Assembly: GCA_006386115.1 (NCBI GenBank)
Contig: VFIW01000003.1
Coordinates: 620,001 to 684,000 of the forward strand
Reading direction: 5' to 3'
DNA from: Globisporangium splendens
Lineage: Eukaryota; Oomycota; Peronosporomycetes; Pythiales; Pythiaceae
DNA length: 64,000 bases
The position numbers and the translations under genes were made by a program. The notes beneath the pieces were generated by a model. The model ran no database searches. It was not told the DNA's origin and saw only the letters and a list, made by a program, of their open reading frames with translations. This document shows, piece by piece, positions 10,086-21,329 of this stretch (positions are counted from its first letter, which is position 1; each line of letters starts with the position of its first letter).

Positions 10086-13000
10086 ACAAAAGTCGTTCAG
10101 ACAGCATACACAAGTTTCCCACCTCTGTCTCGATGATTCTTTCGTCTTGGTTGGCTGTCTCGCTCATGCTGTCGCTTTCCATGGCAAAGCGTCGCAATCG
10201 ATCCACGACATATTCAATTTTCACTCGCGCATCCGGCTCGTGGGTGCACATCTTGACAACCAAGTCCCATTGCACTGCGCTCAGAGTTGGTACTCGCTTG
10301 GGAAGCTCGCCCACAGCAAACTTGCGTATGACGTCGAGAAATTCCATGGGTAGTTTCAGTGTGAGTGCTTCCATAATACACAGACCAAACGCGTAGATGT
10401 CAGACGCAAGCGACGGTGTCAGTTCATCATCCACACGAGATTTCAGTTGTTCAGGAGACTTCCACAAATGCTTGTTGTTCCGCTCGAAAGCACCGACTTT
10501 TGCCTGACCGCTTCGACGTATCACAATATTTTCGCATCGAAGACTTCCATGAGCGACGTGCCGTTGATGAAGCTGGTACAGTCCACGAGCCACTTCGTAC
10601 AGTTTCTTCCAGACCAGACAGAGATTTTCTTCCACTTTCAGAAATTCGCGAAGGCTTATCTCGTTCGGATCGTACTCGTACACAAATATGGGCGGATCGG
10701 CAATGTGGCACGCGCCGTACAACAGGGTTAGATTAGGATGCCGAACAGAGAACCACTCTGCGGCACGAATCTCAAAATCACGCCGCTTCAGGATTGAAGA
10801 GGCGACCATCACGTGTGCTTTATTCCACATGCCACGGCGCTTTTCAGCGTTTTGCACCGTACCCCACCTGCGAACGTCGACGTCGTTACTGGATATAAAC
10901 CATTCAGGAACAATCGGCGTTTCGATGTCCACCTTTGCGGCAAATCGGCTTGCAATAATCTCGATAAATTTCGCTGCATCTGTATTGCCCTCTGCTCGAC
11001 ACGTCCGTAATTCATACAAAAGCTGGAAGAGTACTTCAGCTTGTTGAACTGAGTCAGCAAAACCGCAGGTCAGAGAATCACTACCGCTGAGTAAATCCTG
11101 GAATTCTTCTTGCTGACGCACTCGATCACTGTTCCACTCTTCTTTCCAGGAGGTATGTGAAGGGAACGCACAACCTTTCTGGCTGAATTCAGTAAAGTGA
11201 TCGAGCTCTTCATGGAAGTCCCGAATCGTATTCGAGATTGCACGACTTGCAATCAAACGGACCATTGGATGGTCCTGCTTACTTGACTTGCATTGCAGGA
11301 GCAAACTGCAGACGCGGAACATTATACTGGCAAACGTAAGCATAGAGCTCTCGGAACCGTCCTGCAAAGAGGCGAGGTCTTTTAGGCGCTTGACAACTCG
11401 AGAAAACATTGGTCTAAATTCATTGGCTGACGTCGAGAAGGCTTCCAGTGATTCCAAGGTCCCAATGTACAGTGAGGTCACAGTGTCGATTTTCGTTTTC
11501 ATGTCGGCCAACTTCACTGCGTGCTTGATGATCAGCTGAACTCCTTCGAAGTAATTCCAGCGGGAAACGGAAATTAGTGGAGTTTCTCCATCGCGACCTC
11601 GCACGTTGACTGAAGCTCCAGCTTGAACTAAAACTCGAAACGTCTGCAGATGCCCTTCTCGTCCCGCAAGCAGAAGGGGGCATTCTTCTTCTGAGCTCAT
11701 ATGATCCACGCTTGCACCCAATTCAATTAGCAAAGCCACAACGTTGGTGCGTCCTGCACGAGTCGCAGCAAACAGAGCAGTTTCACCTAACGAGTTGGTT
11801 TCATCATCAATTTCACCCCATGAATTCTTCGCGTCCACAGAAGCGCCTAATTCGACAAGCGTTTGCACAAGATCGACGCTGCCTGACTGCGCAGCAACAA
11901 ACAAGGCAGTTTCACCAGAAGTGTCTCTCTCGTTCACGTTCGCGCCACTCTCAGCAAGTATTCGCACAGCACTAACATTGCCCTCTCGCGAAGCGACGAA
12001 CAATGCTGTTTCGCCGGTTGCATTCTTCTCATGTACAGATGCGCCAAGCTCCGCAAGCGCTCGGACAGCAATCATGTTACCGGCTTGAACAGCAGCAAAT
12101 AATGCTGTTTCACCGGTTATGCTTTTCTCGTTTATGGAGGCGCCAAGTTTGACCAAGCTAAGCAGTACATTCACACGGTCAACTCGAGCAGCAACGATAA
12201 ACAACACTGTTTCTCCACGTGAGTTCTTCTCGTTTACAGATGCCCCAAGCTCACCAAGGATTTTCAGAGAACCAACGCGGCCAGATAGGGCAGCAGCAAA
12301 CAATGCTGTCTCTCCAGCTGCATTCTTCATATTTAAGGACGAGCCGAGATCCGCGAGCGTTCGAATCACACTCACATTATCAGTCCGAGCAACAACAAAC
12401 AGCGCCGTTTCTCCATCTGCGCTCGGATGATCTACGGACGCGCCAAGTGTTGCAAGGACTTCCACGATATCGGAGTGACCATAACGAGCAGCGACAAACA
12501 ACGCCGTTTCTCCATCTGCGTTCGAGTGATCCACTTTGGCGCCAAGCATTCCCAGAGCTCGCACAATATTCAAGTGACCGTAACGGGCAGCAACAAACAA
12601 CGCCGTTTCACCTGTTATGTTCGTGTGATCCACGGACACGCCAAGCGTTGCAAGGGCTACCACGACATTCAAGTGGCCGCATCCAGCAGAAACAAACAAC
12701 GCCGTTTCACCTGTTGTGTCTGTGTGATTCACGAACGCGCCAAGCGTTGCGAGGGCTCGCACAGTATCCCAGTTGCCGTAGCGAGCAGCAACAAACAACG
12801 CCGTTTCGCCTGTTGTGTTTGTATGATTCACGGACGCGCCGAGCGTTGCGAGGGCTCGCACAGTATCCCAGTTGCCATAACGAGCAGCAACAAACAATGC
12901 TGTTTCTCCCGTTGTGTTTGTGTTGCTGACGGATGCGCCAAACTTTGCAAGGGCTCGCACAATATACAAGTGGCCGTAACGAGCAGCAACAAACAGCGCC

Positions 13001-16000
13001 GTTTCTCCATCTGCGTTCGTATGATTCACGGATGCGCCAAGCGTTGCAAGGTCTTCCACAATATTCAAGTTTCCGTAACGAGCAGCACGAAACAACGCCG
13101 TTTCTCCATCTGCGTTCGTATGATTCACGGACGCGCCAAGCGTTGCGAGGGCTACCACATTATCCGATTTGCCATAACGAGCAGCAACGAACAAGGCTGT
13201 CTCTCCATCTGCGTTCGTATGATTCACAGATGCGCCAAGCGTTGCAAGGGTTTCTACACTATTCAAGTGGTCGTAACGAGTCGCAACAAACAACGTCGTT
13301 TCTTCTGTTGTGTTCGTGCGATTCACGGACGCGCCAAGCGTTACAGGGGCTCGCACAGTATCCGATTTGCCATAACGAGCAGCAACAAACAACGCCGTTT
13401 CTCCATCTGTGTTTGTGTGATTCACGAACACACCAAGGTTCGAAAGAACTCGCACAGTATCCAATTTGCCGTATCGAGTAGCAACAAACAACGCCGTTTC
13501 TCCATCTGTGTTCATGTGATTCACGGACGCGCCAAGCTCTGCAAGGGCTACCACAGTACCACAATTGCCATAACGAGCAGCAAAAAACAACGCCGTTTCT
13601 CCTTTTGCGTTCGAATCATTCACGGATGCGCCAAGCATTGCTAGGGCCCGCACAACAACCGATTTTCCGTAACGAGCAGCAACAAACAACGCCGTTTCTC
13701 CATCTGTGTTCGTATGATTCACGGACTCGCCAAGCTTTGTAAGAACTCGCACAGTGTCCGATTCACCGTAACGAGCAGCACGAAACAAAGCAGTTTCTCC
13801 ATCTGTGTTTGTATGATTCACGGACGCGCCAAGCTTTGTAAGAACTCGCACAGTGTCCGATTTGCCGTAACGAGCAGCACGAAACAACGCCGTTTCTCCT
13901 TTTGCGTTCGAATCATTCACGGACGCACCAAGCTTTGCAAGAACTCGCACAGTGTCTGATTCGCCGTTACGAGCAGCAACAAACAATGCCGTTTCTCCTT
14001 TTGCGTTCGTATGATTCACGGACGCGCCAAGCTTTGCAAGAACTCGCACAGTGTCCGATTTGCCGTAGCGAGCAGCGGCAAATAACACCGTTTCTCCTGT
14101 TGTGTTAGTGCAATTTACGGACGCGCCAAGCTTTGCGAGGGCTACCACAGTATCAGACTCGCCGTAGCGAGCAGCACGAAACAACGCCGTTTCTCCATCT
14201 GCGTTCGTATGATTCACGGACACGCCAAGCGTTGCGAGGGCTACCACAGTATCCGATTCGCCGCAACCAGCGGCAACAAACAGCGCCGTTTCTCCTGTTG
14301 TGTTCGTGTGATTCACGGACGCGCCAAGCGTCGCAAGTGCTCGCACAAAATTCAATTGGCCAGAACGAGCAGCAGCAAACAACGCCGTTTCTCCTGTTAT
14401 GCTCGTATGATTCACGCGCGCGCCAAGTGTTGCAAGAGCTTCCACAATATTCAAATGGCCGTAACGAGCAGCAACAAACAAGGCTGTTTCTCCATCTGCG
14501 TTCGAGTGATCCACGGACACGCCAAGCTTTGCAAGGGCTCGCACAACATCCGATTCGCCATAACGAGCAGCACGAAACAACGCGGTTTCTCCATCTGAGT
14601 TCGCATGACCCACGGATGCGCCAAGTGTTGCGAGGGCTTCCACAATATTCAATTGGCCGTAACGAGCAGCAACAAACAACGCCGTTTCTCCTGTTACATT
14701 TGTGTGATTCACGGACGCGCCAAGCTTTGCAAGGGCTTCCACAACAACCGATTCACCGTAACGGGCAGCACGAAACAACGCCGTTTCTCCATCTGTGTTC
14801 GGATCATTCACGGATGCGCCAAGCGTTGCGAGGGCTACAACATTATCAGAGCGGCCATAACGAGCAGCAACAAACAACGCTGTTTCACCATCTGCGTTCG
14901 TGTGATTCACGCACGCGCCAAGCGTTGCGAGGGCTCGCACAGTGTCCGATTTGCTGTAGCGAGTAGCAACAAACAAGGCTGTTTCTCCATCTGTGTTCGT
15001 ATGATCCACAGACGCGCCAAGCGTTGCAAGGGTTCGCACAGTATCCGATTTGCCGTAACGAGCAGCAACAAACAACGCCGTTTCTTCATCTGTGTTTGTA
15101 TGATCCACAGACGCGCCAAGCTTTGTGAGGGCTAACACAGTATCCGATTCGCCGTAACAAGCAGCAACAAACAACGCTGTTTCTCGTTTTGTGTTCGTTT
15201 GATCCACGGACGCACCCAGTTCTACGAGGGCTACCACAGTATCCGATTCGCCACAACCAGCTGCTACAAACAACGCCGTTTCTCCACCTGTGTTCGGATC
15301 ATTCACGGACGCGCCAAGCGTTGCGAGGGCTACCACAATATCCGAGCGGCCGTAACGAGCAGCAACAAACAACGCCGTTTCTCCTGTTGTGTTCGTGCGA
15401 TTCACGCACGCGCCAAGTGTTGCAAGGGTTCGCACAGTATCCAATTCGCCGTAACGAGCAGCAACAAACAACGCCGTTTCTCCATCTGCGTTCGTATGAT
15501 TCACGCACACGCCAAGCGTTGCGAGGGCTCGCACAGCATACGATTTGCCGTAACGGACAGCAACAAACAAGGCTGTTTCTCCATCTGAGTTCGTATGATC
15601 CACGGACGCGCCGAGTTTTGCGAGGGCTAACACAGTATCCCATTGGTCGTAACGAGCAGCAACAAATAACGCCGTTTCTCCTGTTATGTTCGTGCGATCC
15701 ACGTACGCGCCAAGCTTTGCGAGGGCTTCCACAACAACCGATTCACCGTAACGGGCAGCAACAAACAACGCCGTTTCTCCATCTGCGTTCGTGCGATTCA
15801 CGGATGCGCCAAACTTTGCAAGAGCTCGCACAATATACAAGCGGCCGTAAAGAGCAGCAACAAACAACGCCGTTTCTCCTTTTGTGTTCGTGTGATCCAC
15901 GGACGCGCCAAGCATTGCGAGAGATACCACAATATCTCCGTGGTCGTGACGCGCAGCAGCAAACAACGCCGTTTCTCCTTTTGTGTTCGTGTGATTCACG

Positions 16001-16227
16001 GACGCGCCAAGTTTTGCAAGAGCTCGCACAATATTCAAGTGGCCGCAGCCAGCAGCAATAAACAAGGCTGTTTCCCCACTTGAATTTGGAACGTCGACGG
16101 GCAATCCACTGTGAATGTTGTCGAGAACACTTTCGATGTCTCCTTCTTGAGCTGCTTCGAAAACATCCCGAAGCGCACTCCGCCGCTGTCGTCTTTTTCT
16201 TCTCCATTCACGCCAGCTTTCCATCAT
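10063..16227 (-). CDS. Giant ankyrin-repeat protein with pseudokinase domain
   Basis: This open frame of 2054 residues starts at ATG 16227. A basic N-terminus and a capping repeat are followed from residue 51 by about 46 ankyrin repeats of 33 residues, consensus GETALFVAARYG.SDTV. A helical region of about 250 residues comes next, then a kinase-like C-lobe at roughly 1880-2030. In that lobe the HRD motif has become HGS (1893-1895) and DFG has become GAF (1912-1914). WKSPE is retained. It is therefore predicted to be a catalytically dead pseudokinase. The stop at 10063 overlaps the active-kinase frame, so this is probably the 5' exon of an ankyrin-pseudokinase-kinase protein. Repeats 1-37 are nearly identical, while 38-46 and the N-terminal cap have diverged. 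Confidence 0.9.
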   Translation of the reverse strand: MMESWREWRRKRRQRRSALRDVFEAAQEGDIESVLDNIHSGLPVDVPNSSGETALFIAAGCGHLNIVRALAKLGASVNHTNTKGETALFAAARHDHGDIVVSLAMLGASVDHTNTKGETALFVAALYGRLYIVRALAKFGASVNRTNADGETALFVAARYGESVVVEALAKLGAYVDRTNITGETALFVAARYDQWDTVLALAKLGASVDHTNSDGETALFVAVRYGKSYAVRALATLGVCVNHTNADGETALFVAARYGELDTVRTLATLGACVNRTNTTGETALFVAARYGRSDIVVALATLGASVNDPNTGGETALFVAAGCGESDTVVALVELGASVDQTNTKRETALFVAACYGESDTVLALTKLGASVDHTNTDEETALFVAARYGKSDTVRTLATLGASVDHTNTDGETALFVATRYSKSDTVRALATLGACVNHTNADGETALFVAARYGRSDNVVALATLGASVNDPNTDGETALFRAARYGESVVVEALAKLGASVNHTNVTGETALFVAARYGQLNIVEALATLGASVGHANSDGETALFRAARYGESDVVRALAKLGVSVDHSNADGETALFVAARYGHLNIVEALATLGARVNHTSITGETALFAAARSGQLNFVRALATLGASVNHTNTTGETALFVAAGCGESDTVVALATLGVSVNHTNADGETALFRAARYGESDTVVALAKLGASVNCTNTTGETVLFAAARYGKSDTVRVLAKLGASVNHTNAKGETALFVAARNGESDTVRVLAKLGASVNDSNAKGETALFRAARYGKSDTVRVLTKLGASVNHTNTDGETALFRAARYGESDTVRVLTKLGESVNHTNTDGETALFVAARYGKSVVVRALAMLGASVNDSNAKGETALFFAARYGNCGTVVALAELGASVNHMNTDGETALFVATRYGKLDTVRVLSNLGVFVNHTNTDGETALFVAARYGKSDTVRAPVTLGASVNRTNTTEETTLFVATRYDHLNSVETLATLGASVNHTNADGETALFVAARYGKSDNVVALATLGASVNHTNADGETALFRAARYGNLNIVEDLATLGASVNHTNADGETALFVAARYGHLYIVRALAKFGASVSNTNTTGETALFVAARYGNWDTVRALATLGASVNHTNTTGETALFVAARYGNWDTVRALATLGAFVNHTDTTGETALFVSAGCGHLNVVVALATLGVSVDHTNITGETALFVAARYGHLNIVRALGMLGAKVDHSNADGETALFVAARYGHSDIVEVLATLGASVDHPSADGETALFVVARTDNVSVIRTLADLGSSLNMKNAAGETALFAAALSGRVGSLKILGELGASVNEKNSRGETVLFIVAARVDRVNVLLSLVKLGASINEKSITGETALFAAVQAGNMIAVRALAELGASVHEKNATGETALFVASREGNVSAVRILAESGANVNERDTSGETALFVAAQSGSVDLVQTLVELGASVDAKNSWGEIDDETNSLGETALFAATRAGRTNVVALLIELGASVDHMSSEEECPLLLAGREGHLQTFRVLVQAGASVNVRGRDGETPLISVSRWNYFEGVQLIIKHAVKLADMKTKIDTVTSLYIGTLESLEAFSTSANEFRPMFSRVVKRLKDLASLQDGSESSMLTFASIMFRVCSLLLQCKSSKQDHPMVRLIASRAISNTIRDFHEELDHFTEFSQKGCAFPSHTSWKEEWNSDRVRQQEEFQDLLSGSDSLTCGFADSVQQAEVLFQLLYELRTCRAEGNTDAAKFIEIIASRFAAKVDIETPIVPEWFISSNDVDVRRWGTVQNAEKRRGMWNKAHVMVASSILKRRDFEIRAAEWFSVRHPNLTLLYGACHIADPPIFVYEYDPNEISLREFLKVEENLCLVWKKLYEVARGLYQLHQRHVAHGSLRCENIVIRRSGQAKVGAFERNNKHLWKSPEQLKSRVDDELTPSLASDIYAFGLCIMEALTLKLPMEFLDVIRKFAVGELPKRVPTLSAVQWDLVVKMCTHEPDARVKIEYVVDRLRRFAMESDSMSETANQDERIIETEVGNLCMLSERLLCVCVSVQ
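12414..16077 (-). repeat. 37 tandem 99-bp coding repeats
   Basis: The unit is 99 bp and encodes one 33-residue ankyrin repeat. On the plus strand the phrase AACAACGCCGTTTCTCC recurs every 99 bp with few changes. The period stays in frame throughout this stretch. Neighbouring repeats at 11550-12413 encode the same fold but are much less alike, so the near-identical block is the young part. Confidence 0.95.
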
Positions 16228-16952
16228 CGTGGAAAGAAACTAAATGAGGGGCAACAAGGGCAAGAAGGGTGTGAAGGGCAGCAACCACCACGATCTTCAG
16301 ACGAACCGAACGGAGACTCGCAAGATACGAAGATCCCATAATTCGATTAGGGTATTCCTCGAATTTTGACATTTAAAATCAGGTCTGCAACAGAAAACAA
16401 GCAGTTTCATAAAACAAGATAAAAGTCAGCCGTCATTACCAAAACACGACCTTCCAATACTGTAGAATTAACGACGGAAACGCACCAGAAACACAGCTCC
16501 ACACTCACTTATAAGGGTTTTAAAATACAAGATTCCCTTACAGACTATATGTTTGCTTTCTCTGTTCGCAATATGCAATAGATATTCAAGGCTATTCTTT
16601 TTGACAAATACGATCGCTGCTGCAGCATTGTAACACACCACACAACACCATCCGAGTCACATCACTCCACTTCAACCAAACAAAATATTGCCATATTTAA
16701 AGAGGTATTTTATGCATCTGCTCATTCTTTTGCATTCAATATAAAGAGAATATCTCTCACAGCGTCATCGACCCGTTTTTCAACTACACAACTGATTGCG
16801 ACGTTTTTTGCCTATTGATATCGCCACACACTTTCTCCCACAGCAAAAGGAAAACTGCAATCACTGCTGCGGAAGTGCACTCCGCACGCACGCAGTACGC
16901 GCACAGCGTCCACCAGAGTATCGAAGGCTTTGGTTGAAGGGAAGTAGGGACC
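16228..16952. other. Divergent promoter region, AT-rich
   Basis: This 725-bp region lies between the ankyrin-kinase gene (leftward) and the MFS gene (rightward). A CTCATTTAGTTTC initiator-like string lies just before the ankyrin gene ATG on the minus strand. No coding sequence is seen. Confidence 0.55.
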
Positions 16953-19170
16953 ATGTCGCAGCGCTACATCGTGCTGCGCATGGCATCCGCGCGGGACCTG
17001 CAGGAGGAGGCGGCGACGCGCGCGCGGCCGCGCTACCATTCGACGCCCGCGGACTTGCGCAACAGCCAGTTGGCGCGCGCGGCGTCCGCATCGGCGGCTT
17101 CGCCCTCGCTCTCTGTGCGCAGCAACCGCGTGCCGAACCTGCGCAAGTCCGCGTCCGCCGTGCGGAGCACCGGCGACATCCCGGGACTCACGGCCTCGTC
17201 GTCGCTGCTGCGGTTACTCCGCGGCAACGGCCATGAACTACGAGATGATGGCAGTATGGAGAATGCAAGGGCGACGCCTGCTTGTGGTGCGGAAATGGCT
17301 ACACGAAAGTCTAGATGGCACGACCCCCGCGTGATGCTGCTGAATGCTGCGGAGGACACCGAAGACGCCTTCAACGAGGAGGAAGAGGGCACGACGGAGG
17401 AAGCAGAAGAAGACGAGGAAGACGATCGAACACGCGCTGCATGGCTCCGCGCGCAAGATCAGCACGTGGGTGTGCAAGACGACATGGAATGGATGGACTA
17501 CGATACTGAAGAAGCGCAAGGAGAAGGCATTGCGGTGTCCAAGGAGGTGATGTTTCTGGTCGCCTCGTTCATCGTGCTGGTCACGTCCGGCGGTCTCACT
17601 CTCGGCTTTGGACCCATTTATGCCGCATTGCTGCGGGAAGGACAATGGTCCGAGCTATGCGAAAGCAGTGGTGACGCCAGTGGTGGTGACAATGGTGCAG
17701 CGCCATTGGCGTGTCCGAAGCAAGAAATCCGGCTGCAGTACGTGTTTTCCACGAGTTTCCTGTGTCTGAGCGCTGCGAATGCGTTTTTTGGCGTGTTTCT
17801 CGATTTTTTCGGACCACGCGTGACTGCGATTTTGGGACTGGCGCTCGCTGCGTTGGGCAACTTTGCGCTCGCGTATGGGGACTCGCACATGGGTCACGGT
17901 GCCTGGATCATTCTCGGGTACGCAGTGATCGGCGCCGGCGGCATGGGGTCGTACCTGTCGGCGTTCCAGATTTTGCAACTGTACAAGGTGCAGGGCTTTG
18001 TGTGCAGTACGCTCTCGAGCTTGTTCAACTGCTCGGGGTACATCTACATGGCGCTCGAGATCGAGTCTGTCACGCGGCTGCTTTTCTTTCGGGTATACGG
18101 GTACGAACTTTGCAAAAACTACTTTGATGTGTGTGCATTACGGGCTGGGATTCTCAGTGTTCGATGCGCCTCACTGAGCTTTTGCAATGTGCTTTTGTAT
18201 GCATGTGCGATTTAGGGTGCTCGTGGTTGTCTGTATGGTCATTTGCTTCTTGCTTTTTCCAACGAATAGCATCACAAGACCACGCGACTTGCTCGTGATC
18301 CCCGGATTTCGGGTCGAAATGCCACGAGTTAAGGTGCGAAAAGAAAAAAGGCCAAAATGATCGCATGTAGCTTGTACCTCTGGATTGTTTTGATCATTGG
18401 TTGCTGTCTTTTTCTTGTAGACGCCACATGGACTCGTGGATGGCATAAAAGAGCAGCTTCAGCGTTGCGATTTGTGGTACTTTGCTGTCTTTTTCGGCTG
18501 GATCTCGCTCATCTTCGCGTTTGCTGGCGGCGCAATTCCAAGCATGCTGGTGAATCTGGCAAGCGATGACGACGGAAATGCAGCATTCGTTTATACAAGC
18601 ATCTTGTACCCCGTCATTGTCAACGGCACGTTCATCTATTCCCCGTTGGTGGGGTATGTCATCGATCGCTATGGGTTCAAAGCGATCTTCTTTGCGTGCC
18701 TGGCATTGGTGCAGCTGTTCATTACTCTGCTGATGACGCCATCGCTGAAAGTGCAAATCGTCACGTTCTTTGTCTACTCGATGGCTCAAGCATGCCTGTA
18801 CGCGCTCCAATTTGCCTACATCAGTGAGTATTTGTGATTTTTGCGATTTTACCCATTCTATGCATGTTGCTGACAAGATTCTGTGCTTTCTTTTTGTGAT
18901 GCAGTGATGTGTTTTCCAGCCGAGCTCAATGGCACACTCCAGGCGTTCATGGCTACCGTGTCGTTTACGTTTGGTTTATTAAACTACCTCCTGAATCCGT
19001 GGGCTCAGATGTACCTGGACGGCGATTACACGATGGTGCTCCTGGTTCTTGGACTCCCGACCCTTATCCTCTATTTCTTCATCGACGTTGTCCAAGGATG
19101 CGAGGACCAGATTGTGCAAGACGATGGTGACGATGCGGTGGTTATCAACGAGATGTCCAAGCTTATTTAA
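16953..19170 (+). CDS. MFS transporter, SLC43-like, four exons
   Basis: Exons are 16953-18100, 18216-18333, 18421-18823 and 18905-19170. The GT-AG introns (115, 87 and 81 nt) close in phase to give 644 residues. The first 190 residues are a cytosolic tail with Ser/Arg-rich and Glu/Asp-rich segments. The transporter body follows, with GGLTLGFGPIYAALL, NAFFGVFLDFFGPR, GAGGMGSYLSAFQ and, in the second half, GYVIDRYGFKAIFF and FPAELNGTLQAFMA. The overall pattern resembles SLC43/LAT3-type facilitators, which move large neutral amino acids or nucleobases; the substrate here is unknown. The junctions restore RVYGVLVVV and RVKTPHGLVDGIKEQL. A broken duplicate of its 5' end lies at 7955-8100. Confidence 0.85.
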
Positions 19171-19343
19171 CAAGTAGAGAATGTCTTTTGAAGAAAGAAA
19201 GAGGGAGACGGTATCTCATGGTTTGATGAAAACCAACCGCGCACCTCATCCGGCAATTTTGAACTTTGTGGATACACAAATGCGTCTTTCAACTTGATGA
19301 GGCTAACAATTACTGTGTTCGTCAACTTTGCTCGCGTAGCGTC

Positions 19344-21329
19344 TTAGTCGAAGTCTTCACTGTACTCACCCGCCATGCGTTCTCCAATGTTTTTAACAGA
19401 TGACTTTCCAGGCGAGTCAGGTGGAAATGACAAGGCTGCTGACGATGATGACGACGCCGAAAATCCATCTTCTCCGTACTTGTCGTCATCGAGATCATCC
19501 AGTTTATCTGCACCGTCATCAGCACCGCTGCTCTGAAAGCCTTCGTCCTCGTATGTTGCTTGCTCGTCAGTATATGCCTCGTCAGTCGCGTCTGCATCTC
19601 CTTCATCTTGTGGAAAGATTTGCTGCGGAAAGATTTTGTACACGAATGCGAGGAACTCTGCTTTACTCCAGCAACCGTCACGGTCCTGATCAAACGCGTT
19701 TACGAGTGCAGGCACTTCCTCTTGGCGAAAGTTCAATCCGAAGGATGCAAAGCCACCGCGAATCTCTCTTTGGGCGAGGATCCCATTCCTGTCAGCGTCG
19801 AAACGGTTGTACAAAGTGAACGCGAAGTCGTCGGAACTCGTGGTCTGCACTTCGTCGCGCCATCGGCTGACGATGATGGCCACCAGTTCTTCCAGATCGC
19901 GCAACGGGAAGGCCCAGTTCTGCATCTCAAGCGTCGTAATCCAGCCACTGCTGTCGCTATCGAGACGCTTGATGGCTTCTTCAATTGCTTGCAATGGCAG
20001 AGAAGATATCCCCAGCTTTGAGCGTAGAGCACTCTTGAATTCGCTAATACGCACTTTCATGTGTCCGTCCTTCGCTTTTCCTGTTGACGGCACTGGCATC
20101 GCTCCCGGAAGGCTATGGAACCAAGCAATCAAGGTCTCTTCGTCCTTCATCGTGGTTCGCAATGCTACGCGCGCGCTGTCGATCATGGCGAAACGGTCCA
20201 TTTGTGCTGCTGGATTTGGTTCCGTCGGCTCCAGGCACCCGATTCATTCGTCAAGAGTGATGACACCGTTCCGGTTGAGGTCAATTGAGCTGACTATTGC
20301 GTCAGCCAATACTGCAGGCCTCGACTTCGGTGAAGATTCCTGGCCAGCAATAGCGTCAACCAGGTCTTGCATCGATCCGAGATCTTTAGTGCCAAGAAAT
20401 TGCTGGATCTCCTGCTTTGTGATCTTTTTGCTGTTGTTACAATCGATTTTCTCAAAGACTCTCCGAAGCAAACCTTGTCGGGACGTTTGTGACGATGTAA
20501 AGAGGTCGACTCCTGCGATCTGGTGTAACAGAGCCCGCACAAGCTTTGCTATCGCTGAACTCGTGGGCATGCGACGTTCAAAATGGTTTGTAGGCGCATC
20601 GATGGGTTTGACCTCGGCTGATGGACTTCGAAGGCGCAGCCAGATTAACAGCTCATCAAATGAGATGGAGCGGTCGCCATCCTTGTCCAACTGCATGGCA
20701 AGACGAGCAAGCTGCGCCGGTTTGATCCCGAGCTGCAGTGCCGCGAGCGTTCTCATGAAAATCGCCACGGAGCACCGTTGATCTGCTTTAGTTCGGTAGG
20801 CGCGTCGGAATACGAACCGCACAGCGTCCTCGATCGTATCGGTCTGCTTCCGTGCACTTCGAACGCGTTGAAGAATCGCATCTCGCATGCGCGACCCGGC
20901 TGCACCAAGGTTCTCGTCTCCCCCGCCATCAGGTCGAGCGAGTGCGAACGAGATGAACTCTACAATCCCAATTCGATCGCTTTCGTGATCCCACGCAAAA
21001 CATTCACGAAGAAGCGCCAGATTGTCTTCAGTAACGCGAAAGTTAATCGACTCGATGCACGCGACAAACTCGTTCATGTCGAGTTCTCCGTTCCCGTCGA
21101 CATCAAACTCTCCAAAGACGTAGGTGAGGGCGTCGTGGAAGTCACGGTAGTTGGAGATCGATTTCCCCGTGGCTTCTAAGTAGGACGTGGCTGCGTCGAC
21201 GATTTTCTGGCGAAGATTTTCCACAGCCTGAGCAACTCTTGTGGCCGTATCATATGAATCAACATCGTTCGAGTTGGCACCATCGTCACGTTTGCTTTGT
21301 TTAGCTTCCTGGCTACCTGTTGACGATCT
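19344..21329 (-). pseudogene. EF-hand region in frame with the DZIP1-like gene, broken by TGA
   Basis: This continues the reading frame of the 21330-23381 gene beyond its TAA and has no ATG of its own for the first 88 codons. It encodes at least six canonical EF-hand loops: DVDGNGELDMNE, DKDGDRSISFDE, DLNRNGVITLDE, DSDSSGWITTLE, DADRNGILAQRE and DQDRDGCWSKAE. An in-frame TGA at 20244-20246 falls right after the last Glu of the third loop, where EF-hands normally carry a hydrophobic residue, and the frame continues intact to 19344. The tail is acidic. It may be a pseudogene, an assembly error, stop readthrough or a missed intron. It could act with the upstream part as a calcium sensor if read through. 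Confidence 0.7.

Noticed and set aside
12219..15588. Long plus-strand open frames (up to about 400 codons) opposite the ankyrin array
   Set aside because: They are by-products of a 99-bp (33-codon) repeat, which keeps any stop-free frame open. Their translations are low-complexity echoes of the repeat.
12414..16077. Regular repeat array as a possible CRISPR
   Set aside because: The whole 99-bp unit is repeated without unique spacers, is in frame, and encodes ankyrin repeats in a eukaryote.
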